A DNA stretch of 64,000 nucleotides from NCBI RefSeq assembly GCF_018156225.1, contig NZ_JAGTAR010000003.1, positions 178,586 to 242,585 on the forward strand, written 5' to 3'. The notes under the pieces were generated by a model, which ran no database searches, had not been told where the DNA came from, and worked only from the letters and a program-made list of their open reading frames with translations. Both the position numbers and the translations under genes were made by a program. Source of the DNA: Carboxylicivirga sediminis. GTDB lineage: Bacteria; Bacteroidota; Bacteroidia; Bacteroidales; Marinilabiliaceae. Below, in pieces: positions 18,395 to 29,900 of this stretch (positions within the stretch are counted from its first letter, which is position 1; the number at the start of each line of letters is the position of its first letter).

Positions 18395-20992
18395 TTATGC
18401 CAATTTCTGATTAGTAAAAACTAAACCATTTTCACCAGCATCAATAATGATAGAAGAATCAGCATGCACTTCACTACCCAATATTTTCTTCGACAACTCA
18501 TTCAGAACCAATCGCTGAATCACACGCTTCACAGGCCGCGCCCCAAACTGAGGCTCATACCCCTCTTGGGCAATGTAATCCAATGCTGCATCTGTTATTT
18601 CAATATGCATCTGTTTAGCTGCCAGCATTTTTTTCAGGCTATTCACCTGAAGCACTACTACTTCTTTCACCTCGCTGATATCCAAAGGTGTAAACATGAC
18701 CACCTCATCAATTCGGTTCAGAAACTCAGGCCTAATCGATTGCTTTAATAAGGTCAGTACTTCGCGCTTAGTATCCTCCACAACCGAGAATCGCTCATCC
18801 ATATTAATTCCTTCCAGCTTATTCTGAATAATGTGGGCTCCCATATTGGAGGTCATGATGATAATGGTATTCTTAAAATCAGCCACTCGTCCTTTATTGT
18901 CGGTTAATCGGCCCTCATCCAACACCTGCAGCAAGACATTAAATGTATCAGGATGAGCCTTTTCTATTTCATCGAGCAACACTACCGAGTAAGGTTTTCG
19001 CCGCACAGCTTCGGTTAGCTGACCTCCTTCATCATAACCTACATATCCTGGAGGTGCACCCACCAGTCGGCTAACAGCATGCCGCTCCTGATATTCGCTC
19101 ATATCAATGCGTGTCAAGGCATTTTCGTCGTTAAACAAATAATCGGCCAGGGTTTTGGCCAACTCGGTTTTTCCCACTCCGGTTGTACCTAAAAACAGAA
19201 ACGAACCTATGGGACGACGACTGTCCTGCAAATCAGCACGTGAACGACGTACGGCATCTGCCACCACCTCAATGGCCTCTTCCTGACCAACCACACGCTT
19301 GTGCAACTCATCTTCGAGCCTTAACAGCTTTTCACGTTCGCTACTCATCATCTTCGACACAGGAATACCAGTCCAGCGCGCCACCACTTCAGCAATATCT
19401 TCGCTGGTTACTTCTTCTTTTATCAAGGCGTTTTCCTGATTAGATTTCAGTGTTTCCTGAGCCTTTTCCAGTTTCTCCTCCTCGGCTTTAATTTTACCAT
19501 AGCGCAACTCCGCAACCAAACCAAAATTACCATCCCGCTCAGCTTTATCGGCTTCCTGTTTGTACTGATCTATTTGCGTTTTCAAATTTTGCACCTCTTC
19601 GGCGGCATTGCGCTCCGACTCCCATTTGGCATAGATGCTATTTCGCTGCTCTTTTAAATCAGCCAGTTCTTTCTTAATCTGACTAATCTTCGGTTTATCA
19701 TTTTCACGTTTAATGGCCTCCAGTTCTATCTCCATTTGCATGATGCGCCTGTCCAATACATCCAATTCTTCAGGTTTTGAGTTCATCTCCAGTCGCAGCT
19801 TCGATGCTGCTTCATCCATTAAGTCAATGGCCTTATCGGGCAAAAAACGATCACTGATATATCGGTGTGACAACTCGACGGCAGCTATAATGGCACCATC
19901 TTTTATACGTACCTTGTGATGATTCTCATACTTGTCCTTAATGCCACGCAAAATTGAAATGGCACTCTCTTTATCCGGCTCATTGACCATCACTTTCTGA
20001 AAGCGTCGTTCCAACGCCTTATCCTTTTCAAAATACTTTTGAAACTCATCCAATGTGGTAGCTCCAATGGCACGTAATTCGCCACGTGCCAAAGCTGGCT
20101 TAAGTATGTTGGCAGCATCCATCGCTCCTTGTCCGCCACCAGCTCCAACCAAAGTATGAATCTCATCAATAAATAATACGATGCGTCCATCCTCGGCCAC
20201 CACCTCTTTCACGACAGCTTTCAGACGTTCCTCAAACTCACCTTTGTATTTAGCCCCGGCGATTAGCGCACCCATATCAAGCGAATAGATAATTTTATCC
20301 TTTAAATTCTCGGGCACATCACCCCTCACCAATCGGTGCGCCAAACCCTCTGCAATTGCTGTTTTACCAGTACCTGGTTCCCCCACGAGCATCGGGTTGT
20401 TTTTGGTGCGTCTGGACAAAATCTGCAGGATACGCCGAATTTCATCATCCCGACCAATGACCGGATCCAGCTTACCATCATTGGCCAACTTATTCAGGTT
20501 GCGTGCATATTTTTCAAGCGATTGATAGGTTTCCTCTTGTGATTGTGAGGTAACATTCTTTCCCTTGCGCAACTCACCAATAGCCGATGATAAATCTTTT
20601 TCATTGATGCCATTATCTTTCATCAGGCGCGCCACCTCATCTCCAGCGCCGAGCATGGCTAAAAGAATGTGCTCGATGGATACATATTCATCCTTCATCT
20701 TTTTTGCCCTGACCGATGCATCATTTAATGTAGCTCCAGCCTTTCTTGACAGCATCATATCGCCCCCCTGTACTTTGGGGAAGCTTTGAAGAATACTCTC
20801 TAATGTTTGTTGAAATATGGCCGCATTAACGCCCAACTTATTAAGCAAAAATGGCAACACATTCTCGTCAACTGTATAAATGCCTTTCAAAAGATGGGCA
20901 TTTTCAATTTGCTGATGCTGCATGCTCTGTGCAATCTGCTGCGCCTGTTGCAGCGCTTCCTGCGATTTGATGGTATAATTATTAAAGTTCAT
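18395..20992 (-). CDS. clpB: ATP-dependent disaggregase ClpB
   Basis: Hexameric AAA+ unfoldase that resolves protein aggregates together with DnaK. It has an N-terminal Clp-N double repeat (residues 1-145), a first ATPase domain with Walker A GEPGTGKT at 204-211, the long coiled-coil middle domain (about 410-520) that separates ClpB from other Clp ATPases, and a second ATPase domain with GTTGVGKT near 600 and the sensor/arm region RPEFLNRIDE. The length of 865 residues is typical. No CIRCE element was seen in the upstream gap. A terminator follows. Confidence 0.98.
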   Translation of the reverse strand: MNFNNYTIKSQEALQQAQQIAQSMQHQQIENAHLLKGIYTVDENVLPFLLNKLGVNAAIFQQTLESILQSFPKVQGGDMMLSRKAGATLNDASVRAKKMKDEYVSIEHILLAMLGAGDEVARLMKDNGINEKDLSSAIGELRKGKNVTSQSQEETYQSLEKYARNLNKLANDGKLDPVIGRDDEIRRILQILSRRTKNNPMLVGEPGTGKTAIAEGLAHRLVRGDVPENLKDKIIYSLDMGALIAGAKYKGEFEERLKAVVKEVVAEDGRIVLFIDEIHTLVGAGGGQGAMDAANILKPALARGELRAIGATTLDEFQKYFEKDKALERRFQKVMVNEPDKESAISILRGIKDKYENHHKVRIKDGAIIAAVELSHRYISDRFLPDKAIDLMDEAASKLRLEMNSKPEELDVLDRRIMQMEIELEAIKRENDKPKISQIKKELADLKEQRNSIYAKWESERNAAEEVQNLKTQIDQYKQEADKAERDGNFGLVAELRYGKIKAEEEKLEKAQETLKSNQENALIKEEVTSEDIAEVVARWTGIPVSKMMSSEREKLLRLEDELHKRVVGQEEAIEVVADAVRRSRADLQDSRRPIGSFLFLGTTGVGKTELAKTLADYLFNDENALTRIDMSEYQERHAVSRLVGAPPGYVGYDEGGQLTEAVRRKPYSVVLLDEIEKAHPDTFNVLLQVLDEGRLTDNKGRVADFKNTIIIMTSNMGAHIIQNKLEGINMDERFSVVEDTKREVLTLLKQSIRPEFLNRIDEVVMFTPLDISEVKEVVVLQVNSLKKMLAAKQMHIEITDAALDYIAQEGYEPQFGARPVKRVIQRLVLNELSKKILGSEVHADSSIIIDAGENGLVFTNQKLA

Positions 20993-21129
20993 GGTCTTTT
21001 GTTTATACCCTGCTCACATCAAATGCTATACCTTTAACAAAAATCAGTCAACATGTCATTTAACCAACTAACAAATAAGACATTATGACTCTATCACTCT
21101 TTATTTCTATGACAATTATTCAGTTAGTA

Positions 21130-22077
21130 TTAATATCCTGTAGTATTATTTAATCTTTCATATACAGGATAGTGTTCCATAACATCTGGAGCCATCTTCA
21201 TCAGTCGTTTTCGCTCTGCCTCATTGTTCATCCACCTGTACACCCATGAAATCCCCAACTTTTTATGATAGTAATTCTGCTGCTGATAAACTGAATCATT
21301 TAATGCTTCTTCCAGACTCACAAATAAGTAACCTTGATTTCTGAGCATATTTATAATCCGGGGCAGGTAATCGACATTAATCGTATTATCATGACAAAGA
21401 TATATCTGCTTTATTTGCCGATGGTATTGATCAATGGAAAGTGAATCCATCCACATAAAGTTTTTAATTGTCGCATTAACATATGCCTCACCTATAACAG
21501 CTGCCTTCTCAATACTATCTGTTTTTATGTAATACTCATAAATGGCATTAAACATCCAATCTGAACTTTCTATAGTAAATGGTGTAATTGTGAGATGGAG
21601 AGAATCAAGCACTTCCCCTATAACACCTTGCTCAATTGAGTCGTTACCCAAGCTATTATAAGGAAACCTGAAATACTTCATAGTTTTGCCAGCATCCGCG
21701 CAAAGCGTTTGGCTAAGCAACATTCCTTTAATAATATCATCTCTAAAAACTTCTAATCCCACCTTTGAATAATCGGTATGAGCAAAAGTATGGGTACCCA
21801 CCGTAACCAATTCACTTTCTATCCAGTGTTCCAACAATTGTTCGTTTATCTTTTTATCTGCGGAATCAAAGATTAGTCCTTCGTTAATAAAAATGGCAAC
21901 AGGTATTGCGAGTTCCTCCAGACTATCTAAAAGCAAAATCTTATAGCCATCTTGAGCATACAGTGATATGTTTGGCACATCATCAATGCTTATAGCAACC
22001 ATCTTTTGGGCTGAAAGATTAGCAAAAACCACATTGCATAAAAAAACGAGTATAAGATTAAGCCTCCTGCTATTCAC
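21130..22077 (-). CDS. Secreted polysaccharide deacetylase family protein
   Basis: NodB-homology (CE4) metal-dependent deacetylase with an N-terminal signal segment (about residues 8-24). The catalytic motif 1 is SIDD (Asp32/Asp33) and the metal-binding motif 2 is HTFAH (His96, His100). A later FRFPYNS segment corresponds to the motif 3 Arg-Pro region. It is monocistronic, with the glycogen operon divergent beyond a 256-bp gap. The substrate (peptidoglycan, chitooligosaccharide or exopolysaccharide) cannot be told. Confidence 0.85.
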   Translation of the reverse strand: MNSRRLNLILVFLCNVVFANLSAQKMVAISIDDVPNISLYAQDGYKILLLDSLEELAIPVAIFINEGLIFDSADKKINEQLLEHWIESELVTVGTHTFAHTDYSKVGLEVFRDDIIKGMLLSQTLCADAGKTMKYFRFPYNSLGNDSIEQGVIGEVLDSLHLTITPFTIESSDWMFNAIYEYYIKTDSIEKAAVIGEAYVNATIKNFMWMDSLSIDQYHRQIKQIYLCHDNTINVDYLPRIINMLRNQGYLFVSLEEALNDSVYQQQNYYHKKLGISWVYRWMNNEAERKRLMKMAPDVMEHYPVYERLNNTTGY

Positions 22078-22254
22078 ATTATTAATATTAATATTTTGTT
22101 AGGATAACATTAAACATTTAAAACCTAATATAGCATAAAACATTAAATTTAAAAGCAATTACAATACAATTGCTTTCAAACTTTAGTTAATGTTATAAAA
22201 TATTAAAAAAATGATTTTTATCACATCCCATGATTGAAGCCATGAAAATTTGCC

Positions 22255-22262
22255 TAAATTTG
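22255..22262 (+). promoter_or_regulatory. Likely -7 element of the glycogen operon
   Basis: TAAATTTG fits TAnnTTTG, about 70 bp ahead of the debranching enzyme start. The rest of the 22078-22333 gap is very AT-rich and shows nothing else I can name. Confidence 0.4.
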
Positions 22263-22333
22263 GATTGGGAATGCAACTGGGAGTAAAACAACGCAACAAC
22301 AGGAATTGAATTTTAAAAACGGTTATTTACTAT

Positions 22334-24283
22334 TTGCGTATGAGTTACTTGAAGTTTGACAAGGCTCAATTGGTTAACACTGAATATTCGCTAAAAAGAG
22401 AGTTTATTCGAACCAACCGAGCCGGTTCTTTTGCCAGTTCAACAATTATTAACTGCAACACACGAAAATACCATGGCTTGCTCATCTGCCCCATCGATAA
22501 ATTTGGTGGCGATAACCATGTTTTGCTTTCTTCACTCGACGAAACAATCATACAACATAGATATGAGTTTAATCTGGGTATACATAAATACCCAGGGACA
22601 TACGCACCTAATGGCCATAAATACGTTCGCGAATATGAAGTAGATCCCAATCCTGCAATCACCTATCGCGTTGGAGGTGTATTGTTGAGAAAAGAACTAT
22701 TATTGGTTGAAAAAGAGCAACGCATCCTGGTAAAATACACCCTGCTGGAAGCAAACTCTCCCACTACGATTCGTTTTCAACCTTTTATTGCATTCCGTAA
22801 TATACATGACCTGACGAGTGCAAATATGGTAGCCAATACGCGTGCCAATACAGTTGCCAATGGCGTTTCTGTTCGCCTCTATGATGGATTCCCGAAACTA
22901 TATATGCAAACCTCGCGTGAATCGGAATTTATACATGCACCCGACTGGTACTATGATATTGAATATACCGAAGAAAAAAATCGTGGCTATGCCTGCCATG
23001 AGGATTTATTTGTACCCGGCTACTTTGAGATGACTATCAAAAAGGGTGTCCCTATAATATTCTCAGCAGGTACAAGTGAGAGCTCACCAGGTAGTCTGGT
23101 AAGGCAATTCAACAGCGAACTTAAAAAGCGTATAAAAAGAGATAGTTTTGAGAGTTGCCTGGATAATTCAGCTGAACAGACCATTTCGAGAAAAGGTAAG
23201 CATGTTTCCATCATCAATGGTTTTCCATTTTTAAGCCACAGTGAACGTAATACCTATTTAGCCATTCCGGGCCTTTGCCTGTCGCGTGGTGATGAAAAAA
23301 CCTTTCTGGAGGTGTTGCAAACATCTGCCCAAACACTCCTTAACCGCTTTTCTCCTGATGCCAACATCAACAAAGAAAAAACCTCTGTTGATGTACCGCT
23401 ATGGTTTTTCTGGACCCTTCAAAAGTACGTTGAGTGGGGTGCTGATAAAAAAGAAGTTTGGCAGAAGTTTCGAAAAACAATTAAAACCATACTCAGCAAT
23501 TATAAACAAGGTTCTCACCTGGCTGTGGAACTACATGATAATGGTTTACTCTGGACCAGTCAAAAAGGAGTGTCCTGGATGAAAGTAAGAAATAACGGGA
23601 CCTTCCTGCAACAACGCATGGGCTACCTGGTTGAAGTTAATGCGCTTTGGTACAATGCCATTAGTTTTGCCATAGAACTGGCAAATACCACTGGCGATAA
23701 AGCTTTTATAAAAGAGTGGCAAGCCTTCCCTCAGAAGATTACTGAGAGCTTTAATGCCATATTCTGGACAGATGAAATGGGTTACCTGGCCGATTATGCC
23801 ATTGAAGGCTATACAAGCTGGAGCACACGCCCCAATATGCTGTTTGCCTTATCACTCCCATACTCATGCCTTAGCACTGAACAAAAAAAATCGATCCTGG
23901 ATAAAATAGAAAGAGATTTACTAACTCCCAGAGGCCTCAGAACACTTTCGCCCAATAACCAGGATTACCTGGGCGTAATTTCGGGCAATGAGTATGAACG
24001 CAACCGGGCCTTTCATAACGGCTCGGTATTTCCATGGTTGCTGGGCCATTATGCCGAAGCCTATCTGAATTTATATAAAGAGTCGGGCCTGTCACATATA
24101 AAAAGAATATTTGAGGGATTTGAAGAATGCGTCAACGAACATGGCATTGGCTCCATCTCTCAAATCTATGATGGTAATCCGCCTCATAAGCCGAATGAAG
24201 CCACGTCATATGCCTTAAGTGTGGCTGAAATCATCAGAGTAGGTAATATGATTAAGAATGTATCAAAAGAAGTTGACGTATGA
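22334..24283 (+). CDS. Glycogen debranching enzyme (amylo-alpha-1,6-glucosidase)
   Basis: Removes alpha-1,6 branch residues from glycogen. An N-terminal GDE_N-like beta domain (about 1-250, with NRAGSFASSTI and NTRKYHGLL near the start) is followed by a C-terminal (alpha/alpha)6 catalytic domain with DGLLWTSQ-type and RPNMLFALSLP motifs and an acidic active site. The length of 649 residues is usual for the single-chain bacterial type. It is the first gene of the alpha-glucan operon, and its stop overlaps the next start as ATGA. Confidence 0.92.
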   Translation: MRMSYLKFDKAQLVNTEYSLKREFIRTNRAGSFASSTIINCNTRKYHGLLICPIDKFGGDNHVLLSSLDETIIQHRYEFNLGIHKYPGTYAPNGHKYVREYEVDPNPAITYRVGGVLLRKELLLVEKEQRILVKYTLLEANSPTTIRFQPFIAFRNIHDLTSANMVANTRANTVANGVSVRLYDGFPKLYMQTSRESEFIHAPDWYYDIEYTEEKNRGYACHEDLFVPGYFEMTIKKGVPIIFSAGTSESSPGSLVRQFNSELKKRIKRDSFESCLDNSAEQTISRKGKHVSIINGFPFLSHSERNTYLAIPGLCLSRGDEKTFLEVLQTSAQTLLNRFSPDANINKEKTSVDVPLWFFWTLQKYVEWGADKKEVWQKFRKTIKTILSNYKQGSHLAVELHDNGLLWTSQKGVSWMKVRNNGTFLQQRMGYLVEVNALWYNAISFAIELANTTGDKAFIKEWQAFPQKITESFNAIFWTDEMGYLADYAIEGYTSWSTRPNMLFALSLPYSCLSTEQKKSILDKIERDLLTPRGLRTLSPNNQDYLGVISGNEYERNRAFHNGSVFPWLLGHYAEAYLNLYKESGLSHIKRIFEGFEECVNEHGIGSISQIYDGNPPHKPNEATSYALSVAEIIRVGNMIKNVSKEVDV

Positions 24284-25566
24284 AAGTATTAATGTTTGGC
24301 TGGGAATTCCCCCCTCATATATCCGGTGGATTAGGTACTGCCTGCTATGGCTTAACCAAAGGGCTGTCGAAAATTGATGATTTGGACATCATATTTGTGG
24401 TGCCTAAGGCATACGGAGATGAAGATGAAAGTAAAATGAAGTTGGTTGGAGCCAACAATACGCATATTAAACAGATACAGGAACATATTCGGAAGTTTAA
24501 AAGCAAGCACACTTATCTGGAAGTCGAATCGGAACTTATCCCATATAACGATCCGGATGAATATTACACATTCAGAAACTCGAAGCTTTTTGGTAAGAAT
24601 AAACTGTTTAAGGTGAATAGTGAAGGTAAACTAGAGTTTACAGGTAAATATGGTGCCAACCTGATTGAAGAGATCTATAAATATGCCTACGTAGCCTCCA
24701 CTATTAGCATGGACAATGAACATGATATTATCCATGCACATGATTGGTTATGCTATCCTGCAGGCATTGCAGCCAAGGAAGTATCGGGCAAGCCACTCGT
24801 TGTACATGTACATGCAACAGACTTCGATCGCAGCGGAGGAAGCGTTAATCCTAAAGTATTTGAAATTGAAAAAATGGGTATGGATGCAGCCGATAAAATT
24901 ATAGCTGTCAGCAACCTTACGCGCAATATTATCATCGAAAAATACGGTCAGGATCCATCTAAAGTTGAAACAGTTTACAATGCGGTAGAACCCGTTTCTT
25001 ATGAGCAAAAACAGGCCAATAAAAAAGGGGTTAAAGAGAAAGTAGTCACGTTTTTGGGCCGGATTACCATGCAAAAAGGACCTGAGTACTTTGTTGAAGC
25101 AGCCAATGCCGTGTTAAAAAGAACCAACAATGTAAGATTTGTTATGGCTGGCAGCGGCGACATGCTTGAAAAAATGGTAGCCAGAGCAGCTCAGTTGGGC
25201 ATCTCTGATCGCTTTCACTTCACAGGCTTCCTTAAAGGAGATGATGTATTTAAGATGTTTGAGATAAGCGATGTATATGTCATGCCATCAGTATCTGAGC
25301 CATTTGGCATTTCACCTTTGGAAGCCATGCAATCGAATGTACCGGTTATTATATCAAAGCAGTCGGGTGTATCAGAAATCCTCACCCATGCCATAAAAGT
25401 TGATTATTGGGATATTGACGCATTGGCCGATGCCATATACGGCATTATTAAATACGACTCCCTATCGCGTGTTTTTAAAGAAAAGGGCAAAGAAGAGGTG
25501 GACAATCTGAAATGGACCAATGCTGCCCGCCACGTGCACCAGGTATACAGTACTGTGATTAACTAA
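24280..25566 (+). CDS. GT4 glycosyltransferase (glycogen synthase-like)
   Basis: GT-B fold glycosyltransferase. The N-terminal donor-loop motif is FGWEFPPHISGGLGTAC, as in starch/glycogen synthases. The E-x7-E motif of retaining GT4 enzymes is Glu340/Glu348 in SEPFGISPLE, and GRITMQKGPEYF marks the start of the second Rossmann domain. Its position between debranching enzyme and GH57 supports a role in alpha-glucan synthesis or priming. Whether ADP- or UDP-glucose is the donor is not clear from sequence. Confidence 0.88.
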   Translation: MKVLMFGWEFPPHISGGLGTACYGLTKGLSKIDDLDIIFVVPKAYGDEDESKMKLVGANNTHIKQIQEHIRKFKSKHTYLEVESELIPYNDPDEYYTFRNSKLFGKNKLFKVNSEGKLEFTGKYGANLIEEIYKYAYVASTISMDNEHDIIHAHDWLCYPAGIAAKEVSGKPLVVHVHATDFDRSGGSVNPKVFEIEKMGMDAADKIIAVSNLTRNIIIEKYGQDPSKVETVYNAVEPVSYEQKQANKKGVKEKVVTFLGRITMQKGPEYFVEAANAVLKRTNNVRFVMAGSGDMLEKMVARAAQLGISDRFHFTGFLKGDDVFKMFEISDVYVMPSVSEPFGISPLEAMQSNVPVIISKQSGVSEILTHAIKVDYWDIDALADAIYGIIKYDSLSRVFKEKGKEEVDNLKWTNAARHVHQVYSTVIN

Positions 25567-25592
25567 ATCCTTTAACTCTTAAACTAATAACA

Positions 25593-26891
25593 ATGAAGTC
25601 TATTTGCTTATATTTCCAAATTCACCAACCCCTTAGATTGAGAAGATACCGTTTTTTCGATATTGGCAATGACCACTATTATTACGATGATTTTACCAAT
25701 GAATCCATTATCAGTAAAATGGCAAAGGAATGCTATTTACCAGCCAATGAGATACTACTTGACCTCATTAGATCTAACAAGCAAAGTTTTAAGGTGAGCT
25801 TCTCCATCACAGGCGTCACTCTCGATCAGTTTGAAAGCTATGCTCCGGAAGTAATCGAAAGTTTTAAACAATTGGCAGAGACTGGTTGCGTTGAATTTCT
25901 GGCTGAGACGTATTCGCATTCACTGGCTGCACTCAAAGACCAGGATGAGTTTAAAGTGCAGGTTAAGTCTCATAGTCAACGCATACAAGAGCTGTTCGGT
26001 CATAAGCCTAAAGTATTCAGAAACACCGAGCTAATCTATTCAGACGATATTGGAGCTGCGGTAGCCAGCCTGGGCTATAAGGGTATGATTACAGAAGGTG
26101 CCAAACACATATTGGGCTGGAAAAGCCCCAATTACCTGTATTGCAACGCCTTAAACCCCAAACTAAAACTACTGATGCGCAATTATACACTCAGCGATGA
26201 TATTGCTTTTCGCTTCTCGGTGCAAAGCTGGAATGAGTGGCCGCTAACAACAGAGAAATTTGTGAACTGGCTTGACCACCTTGACGAAAAAGAAGAGATA
26301 GTGAATGTATTTATGGACTATGAAACCTTTGGTGAGCATCAGAAAAAAGAATCAGGTATTTTTGAATTTCTTAGCAACCTGCCTGCAGCCATTCTCAAGT
26401 CAGGTTCATATAAATTTATAACTCCATCAGATGCCATAAAAGAGTATCAACCTATTGCAGTAGCACATGTTCCTCATGCTATTTCATGGGCCGATGAAGA
26501 ACGTGACCTGTCGGCCTGGTTAGGTAATTCATTGCAGAATGAAGCATTTACCAAGCTCTATGAGTTAAAAAAGGATGTGGAGTCACTTAATCATGAACGT
26601 ATCAACAAAGACTGGAGCTACCTGCAATGTAGTGATCATTTTTACTTCATGTGCACCAAGTTTTTCTCTGATGGTGACATGCACTCCTATTTCAATCCCT
26701 ACAACTCACCATATGATGCATTCATCAATTACATGAATGTGCTCAGCGATTTTAAAATAAGACTTGATGAATTGAGAGAAGATGGAAAACCTGCCACATC
26801 CATCGAAAATGAACTACTCAAAAAAGACAAACTCATTAAGAGATACGAGACAGAGATAAAAAAACTAAAGAAAAAGATTTTATCGGATTAA
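25593..26891 (+). CDS. GH57 family alpha-amylase/glucanotransferase
   Basis: Retaining glycoside hydrolase with the five-motif GH57 barrel: motif 1 His11-Gln12-Pro13 (IHQP), motif 2 SITG, motif 3 EFLAETYSHS carrying the nucleophile Glu, and motif 4 FMDYETFGEH carrying the acid/base Asp. A C-terminal Lys/Glu-rich stretch (about the last 45 residues) is a likely coiled coil. It lies 26 bp after the GT4 gene. It may process alpha-glucan intracellularly, since no signal peptide is present. Confidence 0.9.
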   Translation: MKSICLYFQIHQPLRLRRYRFFDIGNDHYYYDDFTNESIISKMAKECYLPANEILLDLIRSNKQSFKVSFSITGVTLDQFESYAPEVIESFKQLAETGCVEFLAETYSHSLAALKDQDEFKVQVKSHSQRIQELFGHKPKVFRNTELIYSDDIGAAVASLGYKGMITEGAKHILGWKSPNYLYCNALNPKLKLLMRNYTLSDDIAFRFSVQSWNEWPLTTEKFVNWLDHLDEKEEIVNVFMDYETFGEHQKKESGIFEFLSNLPAAILKSGSYKFITPSDAIKEYQPIAVAHVPHAISWADEERDLSAWLGNSLQNEAFTKLYELKKDVESLNHERINKDWSYLQCSDHFYFMCTKFFSDGDMHSYFNPYNSPYDAFINYMNVLSDFKIRLDELREDGKPATSIENELLKKDKLIKRYETEIKKLKKKILSD

Positions 26892-26943
26892 CAAAGTGAG
26901 CATGTAAGCTTCACTTATCTTTTATAATAACCAATCATATAAT

Positions 26944-29900
26944 ATGCGTATGAAAAAAATAAAGCCAACCCCGGATTTTATTTTTGAAGTCAGTTGGGAA
27001 GTATGTAACAAAGTAGGAGGAATTCATACGGTTATTTCTACAAAGTCATTATCCCTGAAAGAAACTTTTAAGGATAATATTATATATATCGGACCTGATT
27101 TTAACTATAAAGAGCATAGCAATAAAGAGTTTAAAGAAGATAACAACCTCTATCCTGAATGGAAACAAAAAGCCATTGAGCTGGGAATTCCTATTCGCAT
27201 AGGTCGCTGGAAAATACCCGGTGAACCGCTTGTTATGCTCATTGATTTTAAGCCGCTATTAAAGAATAAGGATGCCTTCTATGCCAAAATGTGGGAGGTA
27301 TATCGCCTTGAATCACTTTATGGAGCAGATGATTACCACGAACCTGCCATATTTGGCTATGCCGCCGGTCAAATTATCGAAAGCTTTGTAAAAGAGCATT
27401 TCACAGTGCGTGAAAAGGTAGTAGCCCATTTCCATGAGTGGATGACTGGTGCCGGATGTTTATACATTGAACATCATATGCCCGAGATAGCCACCATTTT
27501 TACCACGCATGCCACCATGCTCGGACGGGTATTGGCCAGTAATAACGAACCGCTGTACGACAAACTATACGAGTTCAATACTAAAGAAAAAACGAACCAA
27601 TACAACGTATCGGCCAAATGTTCATTGGAGAAAAAAGCTGCACTGGCAGCCGATTGCCTGACAACTGTAAGCGAAATAACTTCCAAAGAGTGCAACCAGT
27701 TTTATGGTAAGCCGGTGGATGTGGTGCTGCCCAATGGTTTTGAAGATGACTTTGTACCTGAAACAGACAGCTTGGTTGCCTCACGTAAAACATCAAGAGA
27801 GCTGTTAAAAAATGTAGCCGAAGCCATGTTGGGCTATCAGCTGGCAGATGACACACTTTTTCTGGGCACAGGCGGACGCTATGAGTTTAAGAACAAAGGA
27901 CTGGATGTATTTTTGGATGTACTCTCCACTATTAATCATGATCGGGCACAAGAGCGCGAGCTTATCGCATTCTTTTTTATTCCGGCCGACCAACGCGGAC
28001 CGCGTAAAGATCTGATTGAGCACCTGGCAAATAATAAAAAAGATACAGCGTTGGTGACACCGTTTATTACACATTACCTTGGTAATATTGATCATGATCC
28101 GATTCTGAATAAAATCAAAGCACTGGGTTTTAGTAATCAGGCCAATGAAAAAGTAAAGGTGATATTTGTACCCACCTATCTCACCGGTCAGGATGGTATA
28201 TTTAATAAATCATACTACGAGCTATTATGCGGACTCGATTTGTCTGTTTTCCCATCCTACTATGAACCATGGGGATATACGCCAATGGAAAGCATAGCGT
28301 TTGGCGTGCCTACCATCACCACCTCATTGGCAGGTTTTGGCAATTGGGTAACGCAAATTGAAGAAAACGGCAATGGTGGTGTAGAAGTATTTCACCGCAA
28401 TGATTCCAACACCGATGAATTGGTGCATAATATGGCCCATTACATCCAACACTTTAGCCAGCGCACCAACGATGAGTTACTTGGTTATCGGGAAAATGCT
28501 CACAGGATAGCTCAGAAAGCATTGTGGAAGAATTTTATTGGGTACTATTTTAAAGCTTACGAACTGGCCATCAAAAACAACATGAACAAAGGAACTGACA
28601 AACACGAAATAAAGCATCTGAAGGTGGCGAAAAGCAACCAGCTTCAATGGCGAAAACTGGTGGTTGAATCCAATCTTCCAGATGAACTCTCCGGCCTCGA
28701 GGAATTATCCAGAAACCTATGGTGGTGCTGGAACTATCAGGCCATTGAACTATTTAAATCCATCGACCCAGAACTATGGATAAAGGTGAAGCGTAATCCG
28801 ATAGTACTCCTAAAATCCATTAGCAGTGTCCGGCTCAATGAATTAGAGAATGATAAAGACTTCATTTCGCGTTATCAGTCAGTATACAAAGACTTTAAAG
28901 ACTACATAGCTGTTAAGCCTGACGAGAACCAACCCCAAATAGCCTATTTCAGCATGGAATATGGGTTAAGTGACAATTTAAAGATATACTCCGGTGGCTT
29001 AGGTATACTGGCCGGCGACTATTTGAAAGAAGCCAGTGACTCTAATGTTAATATGATAGCCATTGGTTTCATGTATAAATTTGGCTATTTCACCCAACGC
29101 CTATCACTCAATGGCGAGCAGCTGGTAGAGCTGAATGCTCAGAAGTTTTCATTTCTGCCTATTGTACAGGTAAGGGACGAAGCCGGCGTGCCTAAAACAG
29201 TTCATTTCCACCTTGAAGGGCGAACCGTGAAAGCGCTTATCTGGGAGGTGAACGTTGGACGTATCAAACTATACCTGCTTGATACCGATACAGAGATGAA
29301 TAATGAGCAAGACCGCGTAATTACACACCAATTGTATGGTGGAGACTGGGATAACCGAATTAAACAGGAAATACTTTTAGGTATTGGTGGAATCAGGGCA
29401 TTAGACGAACTCAATGTAGAGCCAGATTTGTACCACTGTAATGAGGGTCATGCTGCACTCATCAACATTGAACGCTTACGCCAGCTCATAAGTGATGGTT
29501 ATTCATACGATGAAGCGCTTGAAATTGTACGCGCCTCTTCCTTGTTTACCACCCATACGCCTGTTCCGGCCGGGCACGATACCTTTACGCCAGAGATGAT
29601 ACGACATTACTTGTATTATATCCCTGAGGAACTGGGAATTAGCTGGGATAAGTTTTTAGCATTGGGCAGGGCTAATCCACTCGATGCCAAAGAGAAGTTT
29701 TCAATGAGTAACCTGGCTGCACACACCTCCGTTGCTATGAATGGTGTGAGCTGGCTACATGGTAAAATTTCGCAGGAAATGTTTAACAACCTGTACGATG
29801 GCTACTTTGCTGAAGAGCTACACATAGGTTATGTCACCAATGGAGTACACTATCCAACCTGGACAGCAAAGGAATGGCGCACCTTGTACGAGAGTGAGTT

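Noticed and set aside
20993..21129. Heat-shock regulatory element upstream of clpB
   Set aside because: I looked for a CIRCE-type inverted repeat and a -7 box and found neither with confidence.
27474..28095. Reverse-strand frames inside the synthase-phosphorylase fusion
   Set aside because: They lie opposite conserved GT3 sequence and have no independent signals.
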